This document shows, piece after piece, positions 1-6,838 of a stretch of DNA of 9,223 nucleotides. Numbering within the stretch: position 1 is the stretch's first letter; every line of letters begins with the position of its first letter. Under the pieces are notes generated by a model. The model saw only the letters and a list, made by a program, of their open reading frames with translations. It did not search any database and was not told the origin of the DNA. Position numbers and translations under genes: made by a program. This DNA comes from Berkiella_A sp050252335 (lineage in GTDB: Bacteria; Pseudomonadota; Gammaproteobacteria; Berkiellales; Berkiellaceae), in the NCBI GenBank assembly GCA_050252335.1, contig JBFWLB010000077.1, forward strand, positions 1 to 9,223, read 5' to 3'.

Positions 1-131
1 TGTGGCGCTTTACCAAAAATAATGGCATCACCGAAGGCTTCCATCGAAAGATGAAATTAATACAGCGCAGGGCTTATGGATTTAAGAATTTTGAAAACTA
101 TAGATTACGCGTTAGAGTACTCTGTTCATGA
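1..131 (+). pseudogene. ISL3-family transposase, C-terminal end only (cut by window edge)
   Basis: Reading from base 3, the plus strand encodes about 42 residues ending in TGA at 129-131. They include the stretches EGFHRKMKLIQRRAYGF and NFENYRLR, which are typical of the C-terminus of ISL3-family DDE transposases, cut-and-paste enzymes of insertion sequences. The visible part begins at the window edge, so whether the full gene is intact cannot be seen. It is listed as a partial element, not as proven decay. An inverted-repeat-like end follows at about 141-162, so the reading frame sits close to the right end of the element. The family call rests on recognised motif similarity; the fragment is short but distinctive. 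Confidence 0.8.
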
Positions 132-162
132 ACTCAAGTGCCCCCGTTGTTGGTGGAGACCC
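1..162 (+). mobile_element. right end of an ISL3-family insertion sequence
   Basis: After the transposase stop comes a short stretch that reads, from the outside inward on the minus strand, GGGTCTCCACCAACAACGGG (162 down to about 143). This resembles the GG(C/G)TCT-type terminal inverted repeats of ISL3 elements. The family usually makes 8-bp AT-rich target duplications; AAAAATTT at 163-170 could be one copy, but the other copy is outside the window. The element ends about 35 bases from the 3' end of the tRNA-Leu gene, so it was inserted just behind the tRNA cluster. Confidence 0.6.
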
Positions 163-196
163 AAAAATTTTTGAAATACAATTACGTGTTAGATAA

Positions 197-285
197 TGGT
201 GCCCGGGGCCAGACTCGAACTGGCACGGAGTTTAACCTCCGAGGGATTTTAAGTCCCTTGCGTCTACCTATTTCGCCACCCGGGC
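197..285 (-). tRNA. leuZ: tRNA-Leu (anticodon UAA), equivalent of E. coli leuZ
   Basis: A complete class II tRNA of 89 bases including an encoded CCA (199-197). The acceptor arms GCCCGGG and CCCGGGC pair fully. The anticodon stem AGGGA/TCCCT holds the loop CTTAAAA, giving anticodon UAA (251-249), and a long variable arm is present as expected for leucine. The T arm contains GTTCGAGTC. It reads UUA (and UUG by wobble) leucine codons, useful in this AT-rich genome. It is the last gene of a Gly-Cys-Leu cluster, the same order as glyW-cysT-leuZ in E. coli. No clear intrinsic terminator is visible before the insertion sequence. Confidence 0.97.
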
Positions 286-297
286 ATTTTGAAAGTT

Positions 298-371
298 TGG
301 AGGCTGAGGCCGGAATCGAACCGGCGTACGCGGCTTTGCAGGCCGCTGCATAACCACTCTGCCACCCAGCC
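298..371 (-). tRNA. cysT: tRNA-Cys (anticodon GCA), equivalent of E. coli cysT
   Basis: A complete 74-base tRNA with encoded CCA (300-298). The acceptor stem GGCTGGG pairs with CTCAGCC (one G-U). The anticodon stem GCGGC/GCCGC encloses CTGCAAA, giving anticodon GCA (339-337). The discriminator base is U (301), the identity element for cysteinyl-tRNA synthetase. It lies 12 bases after tRNA-Leu in map terms and 51 bases downstream of tRNA-Gly, in a co-transcribed cluster. Confidence 0.97.
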
Positions 372-422
372 AAAGCATCTGATTATTGAAAATCAAATGG
401 GACAAAAATGCATGCTGAAACT

Positions 423-497
423 TGGAGCGGGAAACGAGATTCGAACTCGCGACCCCAACCTTGGCAAGGTTGTGCTCTACCACTGAGCTATTCCCGC
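423..497 (-). tRNA. glyW: tRNA-Gly (anticodon GCC), equivalent of E. coli glyW
   Basis: A complete 75-base tRNA with encoded CCA (425-423). The acceptor stem GCGGGAA pairs with TTCCCGC with U as discriminator. The anticodon stem CAACC/GGTTG encloses TTGCCAA, giving anticodon GCC (465-463). It is the first gene of the Gly-Cys-Leu cluster and lies 8 bases or so downstream of the predicted transcription start from the promoter at 511-538. Confidence 0.97.
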
Positions 498-510
498 GTT
501 ATGTTGGGGC

Positions 511-538
511 ATTTTATAGAATTCCTGTGTTCTGTCAA
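511..538 (-). promoter_or_regulatory. strong sigma70 promoter of the tRNA-Gly-Cys-Leu cluster
   Basis: On the minus strand a perfect -35 TTGACA (538-533) is followed after 16 bases by TAAAAT (516-511; an overlapping TATAAA also exists). The sequence after the -10 is GCCCC, a GC-rich discriminator of the kind that makes stable RNA promoters sensitive to ppGpp. The region upstream of the -35 (about 545-615) is very AT-rich and could act as an UP element. Initiation would fall near 505, just before the mature 5' end of tRNA-Gly. The cluster therefore need not depend on pgsA read-through. Confidence 0.85.
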
Positions 539-615
539 CCCCTTATCGTGCTTAATATTTTAAAATTAAGACACCCAATTTACTAAAATAATACTTTAAA
601 TTTTAAATTTTCTAT

Positions 616-633
616 TCAATTCAATTGAATTGA
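616..633. repeat. perfect 18-bp AT-rich palindrome abutting the pgsA stop codon
   Basis: The sequence TCAATTCAATTGAATTGA is its own reverse complement and starts directly after the pgsA stop codon (636-634). It can also be read as five-base units ATTCA ATTCA mirrored by TGAAT-type units, so slippage could have formed it. It lacks the GC stem and T run of an ordinary intrinsic terminator. Function unknown. Confidence 0.7.
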
Positions 634-1194
634 TTAATCTTTAAATCCAACCTCAATAATTGCAGCGCGTAAATAGTTATACATTGACCATAATGTCAGT
701 GCCACAGCGACATACATAAGCACTATACCCAGCTTTATAATGGGTAAAGACCAATCTGCAGGATTAGCTAAAAAGATAACTATAGCTAAAATTTGAATAA
801 GCGTTTTTACTTTACCCAAGTAGCTGACTGCTACATTTGCTTGCTTACCAATTTCTGCCATCCATTCACGAAGCGCAGAAATCGCGATTTCACGGCTTAC
901 AATGATTGCCGCAGGGATAGTCACCCAGATGCTACCAAACTCGCCTACGATTAATACAAGCGCTACAGCGACGATTAATTTATCGGCAACAGGATCTAAG
1001 AAAGCACCAAACCGTGATGTCTGATTTAGTTTTCTTGCAAGATAACCGTCTAACCAATCAGTTAAACCTGCTAAACAGAATATCCCAGCTGTAATCATTC
1101 CAGCATGAGGAATGGGCAAATAAAAACTCAATACAAAGCAAGGTATTAAACATATTCTTAACAATGTAATTGAATTGGGTACACTCATTAGCAT
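634..1194 (-). CDS. pgsA: CDP-diacylglycerol--glycerol-3-phosphate 3-phosphatidyltransferase
   Basis: This integral membrane enzyme makes phosphatidylglycerol phosphate from CDP-diacylglycerol and glycerol-3-phosphate, the committed step to phosphatidylglycerol and cardiolipin. The 186-residue protein has the complete CDP-alcohol phosphotransferase motif D-G-x2-A-R-x8-G-x3-D-x3-D at residues 49-71 (D49, G50, A53, R54, G63, D67, D71), with D46 completing the metal site. Hydrophobic segments lie before and after it (about 8-27, 33-46, 72-84, 90-105, 145-177). Length agrees with E. coli PgsA (about 182). The ATG at 1194 is favoured because GGGAAG sits 7 bases upstream; a second ATG at 1188 is possible. 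As in E. coli, tRNA-Gly/Cys/Leu follow downstream. Unlike E. coli, the gene upstream is der and not uvrC, with a 226-base gap. Confidence 0.95.
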   Translation of the reverse strand: MLMSVPNSITLLRICLIPCFVLSFYLPIPHAGMITAGIFCLAGLTDWLDGYLARKLNQTSRFGAFLDPVADKLIVAVALVLIVGEFGSIWVTIPAAIIVSREIAISALREWMAEIGKQANVAVSYLGKVKTLIQILAIVIFLANPADWSLPIIKLGIVLMYVAVALTLWSMYNYLRAAIIEVGFKD

Positions 1195-1255
1195 GAAGAA
1201 ACTTCCCTAAATCATTCAGATCACCAAGCTTGTTGCAGGCTAGCACGACATTAAC

Positions 1256-1278
1256 AGACAGAACAATATTTTCTGTCT
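1256..1278. repeat. perfect inverted repeat upstream of pgsA
   Basis: AGACAGAA (1256-1263) and TTCTGTCT (1271-1278) form a perfect 8-bp dyad around a 7-base AT-rich centre. It lies about 62-84 bases upstream of the pgsA start, in the zone where its promoter should be. It could be an operator or a hairpin in the leader. I see no convincing -35/-10 pair beside it, so the role is open. Confidence 0.5.
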
Positions 1279-1292
1279 TAAATCCTAAACTT

Positions 1293-1313
1293 TAGTATTT
1301 TAAAAATATACTA
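1293..1313. repeat. AT-rich inverted repeat in the der-pgsA gap
   Basis: TAGTAT (1293-1298) and ATACTA (1308-1313) are inverted copies separated by TTTAAAAAT-type sequence that can pair partly. It is the middle of three dyads in this gap. AT-rich dyads arise easily by chance, so only the structure is claimed. Confidence 0.35.
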
Positions 1314-1354
1314 GAAGCTGTCTCAAAAATAGTAATTTTTCTTTGAGCCAAGGC

Positions 1355-1373
1355 GCAGACTCTTTGAGTCTGC
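1355..1373. repeat. perfect hairpin in the der-pgsA gap
   Basis: GCAGACTC (1355-1362) and GAGTCTGC (1366-1373) form a perfect 8-bp stem with a three-base loop. It lies about 50 bases after the der stop. No T run follows directly on either strand, so it is a poor match to an intrinsic terminator. It may belong to a repeat element together with the adjoining GCTGTCTCAAAAAT at 1318-1331, which looks like a transposon end. Confidence 0.5.
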
Positions 1374-1393
1374 ACACAAGAACTTTATACAAC

Positions 1394-1431
1394 AAAAAAT
1401 AGCATCTTTAAGCTTAGCTTTTAGTAAGCTT
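1394..1431 (-). terminator. possible weak terminator overlapping the der stop codon
   Basis: On the minus strand AAGCTTA (1431-1425) and TAAGCTT (1416-1410) form a 7-bp stem with an 8-base loop that contains the der stop codon (1423-1421). A run of six T (1399-1394) follows, but about 10 bases after the stem. The stem is AT-rich and the T run is displaced, so termination would be inefficient at best. Confidence 0.3.
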
Positions 1432-2926
1432 TGACACGTTTTCGTTTAGCTTTATCTATTCTATGTTTAATCATGCGTCTTCGCTTACTCAACTGCTTTG
1501 GCGTAAGCTCATTCACTTTATGCTTGTAAGGATTTGCAGTTGTTTTAAAAACAAGTTTTACAGGCGTTGAATGTAGCTTTAACGCTTTCATATAATAATG
1601 CATCAAGTAACGTTGGTAGTGCGGTGGCACACTTTCTGCTTGACTGCCATGAATGACAACGGTGGGCGGGAAATGCCCCCCACTATGTGCATAACGTAAT
1701 TTAATGCGTCTACCATGCACCAAAGGCGGCAAAGCTTGCATTTGTGCCTGATACAAAATTTCTGTTAACTGTGCTGTAGAATATTTTTTGCTGGCTTCTT
1801 TATAGGCGCGCGCAATCAGCTTATACAACAGTCCCACATTGGTACCATGAAGCGCAGATATCGTTTGAACTTTAATAAAATCCGCAAAACGTAAACGCTG
1901 GCTAATTTGTTGTTTAACTTTTTGTTTTTGTTCTGTTTCTAAATTATCCCACTTATTCAAACATAAGATAATTGATTTACCCGCCTCTATCGTATAGTGA
2001 ATCAATTTTAAATCTTGCTCACCCAAACCTTCTTGTGCATCAATAATAATCAAAGCAACGTGGCATGACTGTACTGCTTGCAAAGTTTTGACGATAGAGA
2101 ATTTCTCTATTTTTTCTTTGATGTTTGCTTTTTTACGAACACCGGCGGTATCAATTAAAATAAATTTTTTGCCAAAATGCTCAAGCTCAGATTCAATGCT
2201 GTCAATGGTTGTGCCTGCTTCATCATAAACAACCATACGATCTTCGCCCAACATGCGATTTGTCAGAGTGGATTTTCCAACATTCGGTCTACCAATAATG
2301 GCAACTCTGATAGGCTGCTCTTCATCAAAAGTATCTTCTAGATCATCTAACTCTGCTTCTAAAGATTCTAAATTAAGCGCCTCGTCGTCTTCATCCTCTT
2401 CATAATAACCGCAATCTTCATTCACAGGCTCTTCAGGAGGCAACAAACTATCCAGCACATGCGCCATCAGCTGATTTAGGCCACGATTATGTTCGGCAGA
2501 AACGCAATGAATTTCATTGATACCTACTTGATAAAATTCTGCAGACAAGCAATCTGCATCACCGACATCAATTTTATTTACCAATAAATACAATGGTTTA
2601 TTTAACATGCGTAATTGGCTAGCAATTTCTAAATCTTCTGGCATTAAGCCTGCTTTAGCATCCACAACAAAGAAAATATGCGAAGCATCATTCAATGCGG
2701 CTTTTACTTGGCTTTCAACCAAACTGCGATAAGTATCTTTTAGAAAAAGACCACCTGTATCAACAAAAATATGAGGTACGTCATGTCGTCTGCCATGTCC
2801 ATATTGACGATCGCGCGTTATACCTTTGAGGTTGCCTACTAATGCATCTCTCGAGCATGTAAATTGATTAAAAAGTGTAGATTTACCTACATTGGGTCTA
2901 CCTACGATCGCAACTACAGGAATCAT
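1421..2926 (-). CDS. der: ribosome assembly GTPase Der (EngA), double G domain
   Basis: Der is a tandem-GTPase factor needed for maturation of the large ribosomal subunit. The 501-residue protein shows both G domains: P-loop GRPNVGKS at 9-16 with DTGG 56-59 and NKID 117-120, and a second P-loop GRPNVGKS at 212-219 with DTAG 259-262 and NKWD 324-327. A highly acidic linker lies between them (about 164-205), as in gammaproteobacterial Der. A KH-like RNA-binding domain follows (about 383-470), then a lysine/arginine-rich tail. The switch I regions are slightly unusual: LKGITRD in domain 1, and AGTTIDS in domain 2 where GTTRDS is the common form. It is the last gene of hisS-yfgM-bamB-der, 10 bases after bamB. 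No strong ribosome-binding site precedes the ATG, suggesting translation coupled to bamB. Confidence 0.97.
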   Translation of the reverse strand: MIPVVAIVGRPNVGKSTLFNQFTCSRDALVGNLKGITRDRQYGHGRRHDVPHIFVDTGGLFLKDTYRSLVESQVKAALNDASHIFFVVDAKAGLMPEDLEIASQLRMLNKPLYLLVNKIDVGDADCLSAEFYQVGINEIHCVSAEHNRGLNQLMAHVLDSLLPPEEPVNEDCGYYEEDEDDEALNLESLEAELDDLEDTFDEEQPIRVAIIGRPNVGKSTLTNRMLGEDRMVVYDEAGTTIDSIESELEHFGKKFILIDTAGVRKKANIKEKIEKFSIVKTLQAVQSCHVALIIIDAQEGLGEQDLKLIHYTIEAGKSIILCLNKWDNLETEQKQKVKQQISQRLRFADFIKVQTISALHGTNVGLLYKLIARAYKEASKKYSTAQLTEILYQAQMQALPPLVHGRRIKLRYAHSGGHFPPTVVIHGSQAESVPPHYQRYLMHYYMKALKLHSTPVKLVFKTTANPYKHKVNELTPKQLSKRRRMIKHRIDKAKRKRVKAY

Positions 2927-2936
2927 GGTGTATATC

Positions 2937-4145
2937 TTAACCTTTATGTCTATTATTCATATCAAGTGGCAAATCTACGCGAGAAAGTTTACCATTTTGT
3001 TGTGAAACCAATAAGAAATCATTTGCAGCAACAGGTGCTTGATAAAATTTCTCACCCACTTCTGCTCTACCTTGCAAATGACCTGTTTGTGTGTCTAACC
3101 AATGCACATATCCCCCTCTATCAGCAACAACGATATGCCCCTGATAAAGACTTGGATTGGTAATATATCGTGTTGCAAGTTGATTTTGCCGCCACAAGGT
3201 AACGCCAGTCTGTCTATCAATCGACCATAAATTATGCTCATCATCGGTAATGTAAAGCGCTGTTTGATCATAAACCATATTTTCATGCGCAGAGATATTG
3301 CGCTCCCAATTGAGCTGCCCTGATTCTAAATCAAGCGCTGCTAATTTACCCTGATAAGCAATGACATAGACTGTATTACCAATAACGACAGGATCAGCAC
3401 TGATATCAACCATACGTTGTAATTCAGAACGGCCACGAGAAGTTACAAGCGTATATTCCCATTCAATCATGCCACTATACAGATTCAAAGCAACCAATCT
3501 ACCCGAAGAGAGGCCAACCAATACTTTATCTTGACTTACAACAGGCGCACTTTTAGTTCGCAGGGTCAATGCCGGCACTGAGTGATTGACACGCCATAGT
3601 ATTTCACCATTTCTAGAGTTTAAGGCGCTTACACTACCATCTAAGGCGTTTACAACCACCATTTGGCCTTGGCCTCCTGGCATGGAAACTACTTCGCTGG
3701 AAACGGATTGACGCCACAATTCTACACCTGTTGTTCTATCCAAAGACACAACAAATTGCTTTGCGGTAACTATCAACTGATTATCAATAACAACAGGACC
3801 TGCTGTAATATTCAAACCAATTTTATGCGACCATACTTCTTTGCCATTACTAAAATTTAAGGCAGAGACAAAACCATTGTCTGATGCAGAGTAAATGGTA
3901 TTTTCAAAAATAATGGGTCGAATTTTATTGTATAAACTATAATTCTCTTTGCCTTTTTTGGTCCAAGTAATTTTTGCTGCATGTTGACCATTATTCTTTG
4001 ATTTCATTTCTGGCAGCGCACTTAATTCAGGCTCTGCTCTTTTCTCAAAAGGATTACGAACAGGACTTTGTCCACAAGCAGTCAACCCCAAAAGACTTGC
4101 AGTTAAAATTGCAGCCCCTACTTTTTTATACTTCAAATTAAACAT
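2937..4145 (-). CDS. bamB: outer membrane assembly lipoprotein BamB
   Basis: BamB is the beta-propeller lipoprotein of the BAM complex, which folds beta-barrel proteins into the outer membrane. The 402-residue product starts with a lipoprotein signal peptide: basic Lys5-Lys8, a hydrophobic core, and the lipobox LTAC with Cys24 as lipidated residue. The rest consists of repeated PQQ/WD-like blades, visible as recurring patterns such as ALNFSNGKEVW, SLDRTTGVELW, ALNSRNGEILW, ALDLESGQLNW and SIDRQTGVTLW. Length is close to E. coli BamB (392). The start fits: AGG, overlapping the yfgM stop codon, lies 9 bases ahead of the ATG. It is 10 bases after yfgM and 10 bases before der, the same neighbours as in E. 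coli. Confidence 0.96.
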   Translation of the reverse strand: MFNLKYKKVGAAILTASLLGLTACGQSPVRNPFEKRAEPELSALPEMKSKNNGQHAAKITWTKKGKENYSLYNKIRPIIFENTIYSASDNGFVSALNFSNGKEVWSHKIGLNITAGPVVIDNQLIVTAKQFVVSLDRTTGVELWRQSVSSEVVSMPGGQGQMVVVNALDGSVSALNSRNGEILWRVNHSVPALTLRTKSAPVVSQDKVLVGLSSGRLVALNLYSGMIEWEYTLVTSRGRSELQRMVDISADPVVIGNTVYVIAYQGKLAALDLESGQLNWERNISAHENMVYDQTALYITDDEHNLWSIDRQTGVTLWRQNQLATRYITNPSLYQGHIVVADRGGYVHWLDTQTGHLQGRAEVGEKFYQAPVAANDFLLVSQQNGKLSRVDLPLDMNNRHKG

Positions 4146-4155
4146 TATTTGTTGC

Positions 4156-4839
4156 CTACCCTTTTTGCTTTGTAGCTTCGCTTTCTTTTAATGCATCAAT
4201 ATCTTTATTACTTAAACCAAGATTATTGAGTTTTAATGTAAGCAATGGACCATGAAGTGCTTCATCTGGTGCCGCTAAAATCGCTGCCTTATAAGAGTCT
4301 ATTGCGTCTGTCAGCTTATTTTCTTGCTTATCCATATCACCTTTCAATTCTTCCATTAAGGTGAGCCAACCATTTGCATTTTTCTTATCATACAAGGCAT
4401 AGGCTTTATCTAACTCGCCAGCTGCCAAAAATACTTTAATGAGACGTACTCTGGCTATTTTTTTAAAATCATTATCGATACTTTTTTCCATGACCCATTT
4501 CAAATGCTTTTCTGCTTGAATATAGTCTTTTGCTTCAACTGCTTTTTTAGCAAGCATAAAAGACGCTATCTGTGCATAAGGTGTTTTTGCATAGTCGTTG
4601 ATCAAACGATTTGCTTTGCTTTGCACACTTGCCTCATCATTTTGCTCTTCACTCTTTAGCATCGCAAAATAATGCTCTGAGGCTTGCCCAATTGATACTT
4701 CTTTATGATGAAGCCAATAACGTCCTCCTAAGAAAATGCTCATTACAATAATGACAATCCATGACAAGGTATTGCCATATTTGCTAAACCATTTCTTAAT
4801 TGCTTCCCACTGTTGCTCTTCAGTTTCGTAACCTACCAC
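4156..4839 (-). CDS. yfgM: YfgM-like membrane-anchored TPR protein (ancillary SecYEG translocon subunit)
   Basis: YfgM of E. coli is an inner membrane protein that works with PpiD at the SecYEG translocon and helps hand on secreted proteins. This 227-residue version has the family layout: a short cytoplasmic start (EEQQWEAIKKWFSKYG), one transmembrane segment at about 24-42 (LSWIVIIVMSIFLGGRYWL), and a periplasmic part built of helical TPR-like repeats. The start codon is GTG (4839-4837), supported by AAGGAG at 4851-4846 with a 6-base spacing. It lies 28 bases after hisS and 10 before bamB, as expected for the operon. Length agrees with the family (about 206 in E. coli). Symbol assigned from layout and context together. 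Confidence 0.9.
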   Translation of the reverse strand: MVGYETEEQQWEAIKKWFSKYGNTLSWIVIIVMSIFLGGRYWLHHKEVSIGQASEHYFAMLKSEEQNDEASVQSKANRLINDYAKTPYAQIASFMLAKKAVEAKDYIQAEKHLKWVMEKSIDNDFKKIARVRLIKVFLAAGELDKAYALYDKKNANGWLTLMEELKGDMDKQENKLTDAIDSYKAAILAAPDEALHGPLLTLKLNNLGLSNKDIDALKESEATKQKG

Positions 4840-4867
4840 AACGATCTCCTTACAGAATTAATTCAAA

Positions 4868-6136
4868 TCAATGAACCGCATTTTTTAAAAATATAATTAA
4901 ATCATCAAACCCAAGACTTTGTTGCTCTGTGTGAGCACGCAATGATTTGAGCGTAAAACGCTTATTGTTCCGCTCATCCTCACCATAGATAATCGCCCAT
5001 TCTGCGCCACTTTTATCCGCTTTTTTAAATTGCGACTTAAAGCTACCATCACCACAATGACAAATTAATTTGATATCTGGAATTTCATCTCTAATTTTTT
5101 CTGCAATTGCCAATGTCTCTAAAGAATCATGCACAATAAAAACATCAATATTCTTAGTTGCTGGCAAAACTGCTTTTTCTTGTAATAGCAATAATAGCCT
5201 TTCAATACCTAAGGCAAAACCTGTGCTGGGTGTAGATGTTTTTTTGCCACCAATGAGGCTTACTAAATCATCATATCGACCACCGGCACAAACCGTACTT
5301 TGTGCGCCCAATAGTTCAGACTTCCACTCATAAACAGCATGCGTATAGTAGTCAAGTCCTCGAACCAAACAGGGGTTAATCACAAAAGGTATAGAATGCT
5401 GAGTAAGATGATGGCCGATTGCTTCAAAATGAGCGGTAGACTGCTCGCCTAAAAATTCTAAAATGCTGGGAGCCTCTTTTATCAAGGCTTGTATACTATT
5501 TTCTTTACTATCCAAAATACGCATTGGATTTGTGGCCAAACGTCTTTGCGAGTCTTCGTCCAAAGCATCTTTGTGATCAGAAAAATACTCTACTAATTTT
5601 TTTCTATAAACGAGTCTTTCTTCATAGGTGCCTAAGGAATTAATTTCTAAAGTTACTACATCAGAAATATTGAGTATTTTCCATAGTCGCGCTGTCATGA
5701 GCAGCAATTCAATATCAATATCAGGCCCTGCAAAGCCGAAAGCTTCTACGCCTAGCTGATGAAATTGGCGCAAACGCCCCTTCTGTGGATTCTCTCTACG
5801 AAACATCGGCCCCAAGTACCATAGCTTCTGACTTTGATTATGGATTAAACCATTTTCTAATACAGCTCTTACGCATTGTGCTGTGCCTTCTGGTCTAAGA
5901 CTCAATAAGCCTCCACCCTTATCTTCGAAGGTGTACATTTCCTTTTCAACAATATCGGTCACTTGACCTATCGCACGCTTAAATAAGTCTGACTTCTCTA
6001 GTAACGGAGAACGAATTTCATTGTAGCCATAGCTACCTAACAAACTTCTAAACTTGTCTTCCAAATAATGCCAATACCCAATATCTGCGGGTAGTATGTC
6101 CTTCATACCTTTAACGACCTGAATATCTAGGCCCAT
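4868..6136 (-). CDS. hisS: histidyl-tRNA synthetase
   Basis: This class II synthetase charges tRNA-His in the cytoplasm. I place the start at the ATG at 6136 (422 residues) and not the upstream ATG at 6154, because AGGA lies 9 bases before it and the predicted promoter would start transcription near 6156. With this start, the motif 2 arginine in MFRRENPQKGR is residue 113 and the histidine-site arginine in VRGLDYY is residue 259, the same numbers as in the E. coli enzyme. AGGRYDDL follows, and motif 3 is ALGIERLLLLL. The C-terminal anticodon-binding domain begins near NIDVFIV. Residue 116 is Asn where E. coli has Arg, next to the catalytic loop. It is first in the hisS-yfgM-bamB-der run. The ispG gene often found just upstream is absent. 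Confidence 0.97.
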   Translation of the reverse strand: MGLDIQVVKGMKDILPADIGYWHYLEDKFRSLLGSYGYNEIRSPLLEKSDLFKRAIGQVTDIVEKEMYTFEDKGGGLLSLRPEGTAQCVRAVLENGLIHNQSQKLWYLGPMFRRENPQKGRLRQFHQLGVEAFGFAGPDIDIELLLMTARLWKILNISDVVTLEINSLGTYEERLVYRKKLVEYFSDHKDALDEDSQRRLATNPMRILDSKENSIQALIKEAPSILEFLGEQSTAHFEAIGHHLTQHSIPFVINPCLVRGLDYYTHAVYEWKSELLGAQSTVCAGGRYDDLVSLIGGKKTSTPSTGFALGIERLLLLLQEKAVLPATKNIDVFIVHDSLETLAIAEKIRDEIPDIKLICHCGDGSFKSQFKKADKSGAEWAIIYGEDERNNKRFTLKSLRAHTEQQSLGFDDLIIFLKNAVH

Positions 6137-6145
6137 GACAAACCA

Positions 6146-6168
6146 TCCTATCATTTCTACAAATTATA
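6146..6168 (-). promoter_or_regulatory. probable hisS operon promoter (-10) and ribosome-binding site
   Basis: A perfect TATAAT lies on the minus strand at 6168-6163. No good -35 is seen at the right distance (the best is TTTAGC near 6192-6187, 18 bases away, 3 of 6). Initiation near 6156 would leave a leader of about 20 bases to the ATG at 6136, with AGGA at 6149-6146 as ribosome-binding site. This would mean hisS is not co-transcribed with rodZ. Confidence 0.55.
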
Positions 6169-6183
6169 AAAGCTTTGGCTCTA

Positions 6184-6369
6184 ATGGCTAAACAATCATT
6201 TAAAGCTCAAATGTGGAGGCCATATTTTCCCAGATTAAGGGCTAGCAATAAAGCCAACCCATGGAAAATGTTCAAAGATAGAGCAAAAAAAAGTGCTAAT
6301 ATGCTTTCTGATATGCGTAACCAGAAAGAAACGGGGCTAAATTCAAAGACACCAACAATTAACTTTTAA
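6184..6369 (+). CDS. hypothetical small basic protein (uncertain)
   Basis: An open frame of 61 residues from ATG at 6184 (TTG at 6175 is also possible) begins in the divergent gap next to hisS and ends 2 bases before the stop of the convergent DUF1937 gene. The product is rich in Lys/Arg with several Trp and Met (for instance MWRPYFPRLR and WKMFKDRAKK) and has no membrane segment. I do not recognise a family. In favour: it fills the only open stretch here and its codons look ordinary. Against: no clear ribosome-binding site, and its 5' end overlaps the hisS promoter region. It may be a chance ORF. Confidence 0.25.
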   Translation: MAKQSFKAQMWRPYFPRLRASNKANPWKMFKDRAKKSANMLSDMRNQKETGLNSKTPTINF

Positions 6370-6371
6370 AA

Positions 6372-6794
6372 CTAACTCATTTTTGTATCTAAGATTTCCA
6401 GAAATAATGGCTCACTCTCAACTTTCTTACGATAGTAATCCATCATCGTTTGAGGCACTTCCATCATCTCAACAGGTATTGAGTGCAATTGCGCATATTT
6501 AATTTGATCTTGTACACCTTTAGATTTTTCCCAACCAGGCATCTTTAAAACAATGACTTTATCACAATGTTTTATCATACAATGATTAAAGCTCTGCCAG
6601 TCCTCCAGGCGATCTGTTAAATCAGCAAAATTTTCTAGCATGGCATTATGATTTGTTGCAGAAAACACATGAATACCATCACGAATGAGCTGCGCAGCCA
6701 TCCGTGCAGTCACTAAATAACGAGTATCTCGGATATTTTTTTCTTCATGTGTATAGGGGGAAGCAAGATAGGCCATGATTTGATTTTGCGACAT
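6372..6794 (-). CDS. DUF1937 family protein, nucleoside 2-deoxyribosyltransferase-like fold
   Basis: The 140-residue product has the hallmarks of the DUF1937 family, small cytoplasmic proteins related in fold to nucleoside 2-deoxyribosyltransferases: YLASPYTH near the start (9-16), an Arg/Ala-rich helix, a G-x-x-VFSATNH strand (40-49), DW at 65-66, CDKVIVL at 77-83, and PGWEKSKGV at 86-94. The biochemical role of the family is not established; a nucleotide- or sugar-related substrate is inferred from the fold only. The family is often seen in phage and accessory DNA. The start is supported by AGGAAG 8 bases upstream and a TATAAT box at 6844-6839. It sits where ispG stands in many relatives, between two non-conserved stretches, so it may be an acquired gene. 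Confidence 0.75.
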   Translation of the reverse strand: MSQNQIMAYLASPYTHEEKNIRDTRYLVTARMAAQLIRDGIHVFSATNHNAMLENFADLTDRLEDWQSFNHCMIKHCDKVIVLKMPGWEKSKGVQDQIKYAQLHSIPVEMMEVPQTMMDYYRKKVESEPLFLEILDTKMS

Positions 6795-6838
6795 CGTATT
6801 AACTTCCTAGCATTTAAGTTAACTGGAACGCTTATCAT

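Noticed and set aside
138..486. Open frames on both strands over the tRNA region
   Set aside because: They are translations of tRNA genes and their antisense, which explains their repeated patterns.
2864..3286. Frames opposite to der and bamB
   Set aside because: They overlap strongly supported genes and show no recognisable protein features.
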